Position numbers and translations under genes: made by a program. From Orientallactaga sibirica (Eukaryota; Chordata; Mammalia; Rodentia; Dipodidae): a DNA stretch of 64,000 nucleotides. Position 1 is the first letter of the stretch. The number at the start of each line of letters is the position of its first letter. The notes below the pieces were generated by a model that had not been told where the DNA came from, did not search any database, and saw only the letters and a program-made list of their open reading frames with translations. The DNA lies in contig JAEOAD010000015.1 of the NCBI GenBank assembly GCA_036365145.1, forward strand, positions 8,921,501-8,985,500. The letters are read 5' to 3'. Below are positions 58,183-64,000 of this stretch, one piece after another.

Positions 58183-60060
58183 AGAATACCAAACACTTTG
58201 AATAAAGCTAGTTCTTGGTAAAAAGCCTATATAAGCACTGTTAATGGAAACATGAATTTGATAACAGAACCCGAACTGATACTGGAGAGAGGAGGTGAGA
58301 ACCAGTAGATGCCCATCTTAACTCATGTAATTCTTCATGAGATAGGGCCTGTTTCATCTTGTTCTGTAGGACTGGGGTGAATGAGAAGCCCATTTTGGTC
58401 ACTAATGATCTGACCATGCATTGTTAGCACAAGACCAAGGCCACTGCCTGGCCACTGTAGCAACCCTTTGGATTTGTATCTTAGCCTTCTGGCATTCAGG
58501 TCCCTGTCCAGTAGCTCAGACATAATAAAATATGTATGGGTCTGAGACCCACCACCACCTTAAGGGTAAGAAGAAGCCAGACAAGCCTTGGGGTGCTAGA
58601 CATTTGGAAGCAAAAATGTGTTTATCTCCTATAGATAGTCTGGTTTTCAGTCATAACAAAAATAAGCCCACCCCCCAAAAAAAAAAAACCACCCAGACAT
58701 TCCAAGAATTCCAAGATAGAAACTGAAACATTAAAGCCCAACGTCAGGCTTCTTCTGAGCTCAAGATTCTATGCAACTAGTTCAGGATATGAACATGGAG
58801 CTGGCCCTGCTTTCTGGGGAAGGATCTCTCCATTATAGAAGACAGAAAATGAATAATGGACATAATAGGAGAATGAGATGGTATGTTCCAAACAGGCATT
58901 ATTTCTCACAATCCATGATAAAAATGTTTAAATGAGTAATGAAAACCAAATTAATAGGAATACAACTATTGTGAAGATGCATATCAGCAGCATCCAGAGA
59001 AGAGAGAATAATTTGGGGCCGCACCCCATAAGAGGTCCGTTTTAATTTGCATGGAGTAGCATTTGTCAGAGTAAATATGAAAAATGATGTAGAAGTGGAG
59101 TGTAGAGAAGGTAGTTCATGAAGACAGAGAGGAAAGACAAAGTCCAATACGCAGGAGTAAACATGGCAAAATAGGGAGAACCAGAAAATGTCATGCAATT
59201 AGAAGTTAGGCCAATAAAACCTTTAAGAAGTTCTTAATGTTTTTAGACTTAAAAGCAGGAGGAAAAAGCTATTGAATGATTTATAGAAGAAAGGGAAAAC
59301 TCATATTTGCAACACAAAATGATCATGCTGTGTGCCCTGCTCATTTCCTGGGGAAAACTGAATTCCCGCAGGACTAGAGGTGAGACAAGGATTAAGAAGT
59401 CACATTGGTAATCTTGTCTGTAGAAGGATTAGGAAACTACAGTAATTGCAGCTGTAATAAAAAAGAAGAAATAAATTAGAGCAAAGGTAAACAACATAAT
59501 CTGTAGGAATTCATGATTGACTAGGTGTGTTTGTTGAAGGAAAGGAGAAAATCTTCTGGATTGTATTTTTAAGTGGTGAAAATGCACATACAAAAAACAA
59601 AAGGAAGATCTGGGAGGCAATGAGGCCTCAATGCTTCATTTTAGTTGAATCTCTGTGTCCAAGTGGCCACTTGGAGCAATCCAAGTAAGGAATTGGTATA
59701 AAATCTAATGCTAGCTCTTGTGTGTTTGTAACTTGTGTCCAGAATCATAGGAAGAAAGATTAACGGGTGACATTTTAAGAACAAAGCTGGGTTTTAGATA
59801 GGTCAGTTGCCATCCCATATGAGACCAAGCTCATTCATAGATGAACTTGGGAACATCATATCATCAGAAAAGTAGATACTGCATGTTAAAATTCATGCAT
59901 ATGTGGAATGTGATAAATGTAAATTTATAGAAAGAGCAAATAGAATGGTAGTGATTGAGGAGGAGTGGCTGGGGAAATGTTGGTTAAAATGTGTCTAAAG
60001 ATCTAATATAAACCATGAAGACTACAATTCATAATATTATACGGTATGTTAGAAATTTGC
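58183..60060. other. 1.9 kb of unique DNA
   Basis: No gene. An A12 run after C residues lies near 58672-58690. No repeat copy that I can name. Confidence 0.45.
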
Positions 60061-60068
60061 TAATTTTA

Positions 60069-60107
60069 ACACACACACACACACACACACACAGACATAC
60101 ACACAGC
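60069..60107. repeat. (AC)n microsatellite
   Basis: About 12 perfect AC units followed by an interrupted 'agacatacacacag'. Confidence 0.9.
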
Positions 60108-60198
60108 TAACTACCTAAAGATAACGAGATGAGTTAATGTAGATGTCAATATGTTTGAAATATGTTTGACTGCTATCATTATTTCACTAGGTATTCTT

Positions 60199-60367
60199 TT
60201 TTTTTTTTTTTTTTTTTTTTTTTGGTTTTTCGAGGTAAGGGCTCACTCTGGCCCAGGCTGACCTGGAATTCACTATGTAGTCTCAAGGTGGCCACAAACT
60301 CAGGGCAATCCTCCTACCTCTGCCTCCCGAGTGCTGGGATTAAAGACGTGCACAACCATGCCCAGCT
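60199..60367 (-). mobile_element. Young B1-like SINE with 14-bp duplication
   Basis: CACTAGGTATTCTT at 60185-60198 and 60368-60381 is a perfect duplication. The plus strand shows a T25-type run, 'ggtttttcgaggtaagggct', 'tggcccaggctgacctggaa', 'gctgggattaaagacgtgca' and 'accatgcccagct'. Close to the copy at 14531 in sequence and tail quality. Confidence 0.93.
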
Positions 60368-60381
60368 CACTAGGTATTCTT

Positions 60382-61604
60382 AGGTCAAAACACCCATGTT
60401 GTATGCTATAAATATATCCAACAAAATAATAAATAAACCTGAGAGGAAGAGAGAGAATGAAGGAGGAGATGGAAGAAGGTGAGAGATGGGGAAGAGAGAA
60501 CTGCTAGCATAGATGAATTTTAATTATTAGTACAGAACACACTGGGATATATATATATGTATATATATAATTTTATTTATGTATAATTATTTTATATACT
60601 TACATTATATATATATATATATAAACAAGGTTTTTTTTTTTTTTAAAAAAAATTGACTAATGAAGTGAGCAGACCATGAAAACATGAGGAAAATTCATGA
60701 AGGACCTAAAAATAAAATGTCTATTTCATTGTAAAGGCACCTGTATCATTCAGCTTTAAACATATTTAATTCTTTGTTTTAGGGATATGTGTCATTGCCA
60801 AAAATTACATTTTTCATGCCATAAGCAGAATTCTGCATTTAACAGTACTGATTACACATTAATCAACATTATGTTGGAATAATTTGTGGAAGATGGAAAT
60901 AATAGAATAATATTTTATAAATTGCTTTCCCTGTATAATTATAGAAAAGACATCTCATATAAAGTTACCTTAAGGCACATTTACAGAGTGAATGATAAAC
61001 AAGATTAAATGAAATAACAGTAAGGGAAATGAGGAAGGGTAAAGACTGTGACACAAATGAAAGAAAAATGTTTGGGGAAAAAGGAAAAATTATAAGTGCT
61101 TGCACTTAAAAATTGTAGGTTAAGACTGGGGAAGAATTTGAATCTAAAGAAACAAGATGGTAAATGGATGGAGAAACAAATGCCAGGCAAGGACAGAAGA
61201 GAGCTGTGCAATTAAAAGTGCTAGTCTACTTCCTGCTGGAAAAAGTGGGTTCTTGAAAACAGACGTTTCTCTGAGAGGACACAGCCAGGGTAGAGAGACA
61301 GCCCTTGGCTGTGTTCCTCTTCTCAGCACCAACTTCCAAGCTACATTAATTTTATATCTAAAGTGTTATTTTCCTTTCCAGATATAGAGGATGTTCAAAT
61401 ACTGTTAACACTTGTCTTGGCTAGACAAGTTCAGTCCTCAGGCTACTACCTGGATTAACTTAAGGCCCAATAACTACAACTGTACATTTGTAAACTAGGT
61501 GAGAGAACATGAACCTGAACACTACTACTGACTTTATTTCCACAGCGATCTTGGAAATTAGCTATTCCTTTTCTTTTCTGTTTTATTTATGGATGGATAC
61601 ATAC
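60382..61604. other. AT-rich DNA with an (AT)n patch
   Basis: 60548-60625 holds two (AT)n runs separated by AT-rich bases, then a T13/A9 junction near 60632-60652. No gene or transposon copy is recognised in the rest. Confidence 0.5.
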
Positions 61605-61892
61605 ATTTATATGTGTGCAGTGTACACATGTGTGGAGACCAGAGGTCAACAGTGGGAGTCTCCTCAGTCAGTCTCCACCTCAGATTTTGAGAAGGTCTCT
61701 CACTGAACCTTGAATTAACCGACTCAGCTAGAGTACCTGGCCAACAAGCCCCAGGGATACCTCTGCCTCCACACTGAGATTTCAGATACATGCTATCACA
61801 TATGGCATTTTACATGGGTGCTAGGGAGTCAAACTCGGGTCCCTATTCTTTCACAACAAGCATTTTATTGACTACACATCTCCCCTGCCCCA
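61605..61892 (-). mobile_element. B3/B2-class-like SINE, reverse orientation
   Basis: 'gtggagaccagaggtcaaca', 'gagaaggtctctcactgaac', 'acatgggtgctagggagtca' and 'tgactacacatctcccctgc' give the antisense order of this superfamily with a B1-like insert in the middle. Same family as 8060-8410 and 12155-12232. Confidence 0.65.
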
Positions 61893-62955
61893 TAAATATG
61901 CCTTTGGATAACTCCTGAAAGGAGGAAAGAAGAAGGCCTTTCTGTCTTACAGACAGCAGACTGTCTTCATCACAGGCTGTTGCCTGGAGCCCCAAAGATG
62001 ACGTGCACCTTTGTCCAACTGAAGAAACATGCTGTTCTTAAAATCCGCTCAATGTTTTATATCCAACCTGTGAATTTCTGATCTGATTATCAGTGACAAT
62101 GTCCCTTGCAGGGACATCCAAGTTCAGGAACTAAAGAATAAGAGATTGGTAGCTAAAAATCTTTGACTCCAACATAAGGATCTGCAAACCATGTGCAAAA
62201 CCAGAGAGCATTAAACAACCTGTATTCATCATTTAGTGTGGCTCTCTAATTGGAGTGTGTAACAGAAAGATGTTGAGAGAGGTAAAAAAAACTTTGTAGA
62301 CCATCCCCAGCATGTCTTAATCTGTTGTTTGGCGTGAAGCATGGAAGTTTCTAACACATCCCCAGATGATGATGTTGGTCCAGGGCCAACCTTTGCAAAC
62401 CTCTGCTCTACATCACAGTGAGGAGTGGCAGTGTCAGGACTGAAGCTGGGGTGACCTCACAGCCAGAACAAAGGCCTCTCTATAGCAGTATGCCCCCTGG
62501 CCCCTACATGCTATGTACTCGGTACACTCATCAATCTATGTGCTTACTTGCTACAGTGTTTCTGTGTTTGGATTAATTAAGCTATTATTCAACAGGACAG
62601 AGGGAGCCCTGTGACCTCTTGCCAGTTCTATTTGCCTGATGTTCAGCACTGCAGTGCTTAAATAAAACATGCATGTGTGCGCATGCACGTGCACGTGCAA
62701 ACACACACACACAAACACATGCTGAAACTAGTTGCGCACCATAAACAGATTACTCTTAATCATCCTTCTCTAGAGGATCAGAAAGGTTGAAATGATGTAG
62801 GACACAAGCTAATCCTCAAAATACTCTTGATTTACCTACTGTCATTTGTATCTAGGAACAGGCAAACGTCACAACAGCATGACCAGATTTTTCCACAGTG
62901 CGTTCAGGAAGCCATTTATCTCACCTGCTTTGTTACTCCTGAATCTTATCTTCAA
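61893..62955. other. Unique DNA
   Basis: No gene or transposon copy recognised. A short (AC)n lies near 62700. Confidence 0.4.
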
Positions 62956-63097
<142 letters not shown>

Positions 63098-63164
63098 CAA
63101 TTTTTTCTTTATGGTTTTTTCAAAATTCTTCTTGTACTTTTGTACTTAGCCTGTTCCAAAGAAG

Positions 63165-63317
63165 TTTTTTGTTTATTTGTTTGTTTTTTGAGGTCGGGTC
63201 TGTCATTAGCCCAGGTTGATCTAAAATTCACTCTGTTGTCCCAGGCTGGCCTCAAACCTTAGTGATCCTCTTAACTCTGCCTCCTGAGTGCTGGGATTAA
63301 AGATGTGTGCCTGGCTT
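63165..63317 (-). mobile_element. B1-like SINE
   Basis: 'ttttttgaggtcgggtctgt', 'tagcccaggttgatctaaaa', 'cccaggctggcctcaaacct' and 'gctgggattaaagatgtgtg' then 'cctggctt'. Middle-aged copy. Confidence 0.85.
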
Positions 63318-63870
63318 GTTTTCATTTTTTGAATTGACTTTCTCTGACAAGAGGATTTGGAAATTTATTGTTTGAAGCCATCCATTGTCACTTGAGTAAC
63401 AGAAGTAATGACAGGTAGGTTGGTGGCCAACCATGTACCATAAAGATCCCTGGGGAGATGCTTACAGGTTTAGGGGGTGGGCAGAGGGAAAGAATGTAGC
63501 TTATCCACCCATTGACAGTTAAAAGAGGAAACTACTTTGAAAAAGTAGTATCACCCTTATGACTTCTGCTATTTCCATAGAAAAATAAACCAAATACACA
63601 GATCAATCAAGGCTCTTAAAGTTTCCCTGATTTTCCTTTAGGAAGCTTTCCCAAAGTTTCCCAACTTGGAGATCTAGTGTCTGAACTCCTCGTGTGGATT
63701 GCTAGATTTATCTATGATTGACCAACTGCTAAGCTCTAGGAAAAGGGATGTCCTTGTGTTACACCATTTAGTAATTGTAACATCACCATCAGAAAAGAAC
63801 CTCTCTTTCTATATTTTATGTGTGAGGTCATTAAGACTTTGAGACATTAAGTAGTCTATACAAAGAAATT
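63318..63870. other. Unique DNA
   Basis: No gene recognised. 63810-63860 ('tgtgaggtcattaagacttt') may be a trace of MIR but is too weak to call. Confidence 0.4.
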
Positions 63871-63874
63871 CTTT

Positions 63875-63926
63875 TCAAAAAATATTTTATTTACTTATAA
63901 GGAGAGAGAGAGTGAAAGAGAGAGAA

Positions 63927-63957
<31 letters not shown>

Positions 63958-64000
63958 ATGGATGTGCCAGGGCCTCCTGCTATTGCCAATGAACTCCAGA
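63875..64000 (-). mobile_element. tRNA-derived SINE, cut by the window end
   Basis: 'atattttatttacttataag', a long GA tract and 'gtgccagggcctcctgctat' to 'aatgaactccaga'. The tRNA-like head lies beyond base 64000. Confidence 0.85.

Overview
This window is non-coding, repeat-dense DNA from a mammalian, almost certainly rodent, nuclear genome. I find no exon of a cellular gene, no rRNA or functional tRNA gene, no CRISPR array and no bacterial-style operon. The open frames are short and chance-like, or lie inside microsatellites and transposon copies. The main evidence for a rodent is two abundant SINE families. One is a 7SL-derived B1-like family, with an Alu/B1-style Pol III core ending in an A-rich tail. 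The other is a tRNA-derived family with an A-box and B-box head, a pyrimidine-rich CTCTCT 3' end and an AAATAAATAAA tail. The sequence of both families fits a jerboa-like (dipodoid) rodent from memory of such genomes; that is inference. Older mammal-wide repeats (MIR, L1M, MLT2-like LTRs) lie beneath them. AT content is high outside the repeats.

Layout. 1-9.1 kb is mostly unique AT-rich DNA with scattered old SINEs. 9.1-19.3 kb is a SINE cluster with AAAG and GGAA arrays, an inverted pair of MLT2-like LTR fragments (16.2-16.6 kb) and a solo LTR with a clean 5-bp duplication (17.2-17.6 kb). 19.3-26.5 kb is mostly unique, except for a CpG-rich LTR-like block at 22.13-22.58 kb. 26.5-29.2 kb is another SINE cluster.

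The largest single element is a decayed 4.9-kb class II (betaretrovirus-like) endogenous retrovirus at 30.88-35.80 kb. It has paired LTRs, a tRNA-Lys3-type primer site, a splice donor, a short gag start and an env transmembrane remnant, but no pol that I can recognise. It cannot encode a complete viral protein as it stands. 35.8-47.6 kb is mostly unique sequence holding a 36-bp minisatellite at 45 kb. 47.6-55.3 kb has L1 fragments of several ages cut by SINEs. 56.48-57.13 kb is a nested SINE cassette with both duplications preserved. 57.84-58.18 kb is another solo LTR. The last 6 kb has a B1-like copy, AC/AT/AG arrays and a SINE cut by the window edge.

The elements do not form a working pathway; the window is a record of successive insertions. 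No undescribed biological system is convincingly shown. The items most worth a second look are the retroviral leader repeats, the long open TM-env frame running into the LTR, the CpG-rich LTR with an internal duplication, the inverted MLT2-like pair and the nested SINE cassette.
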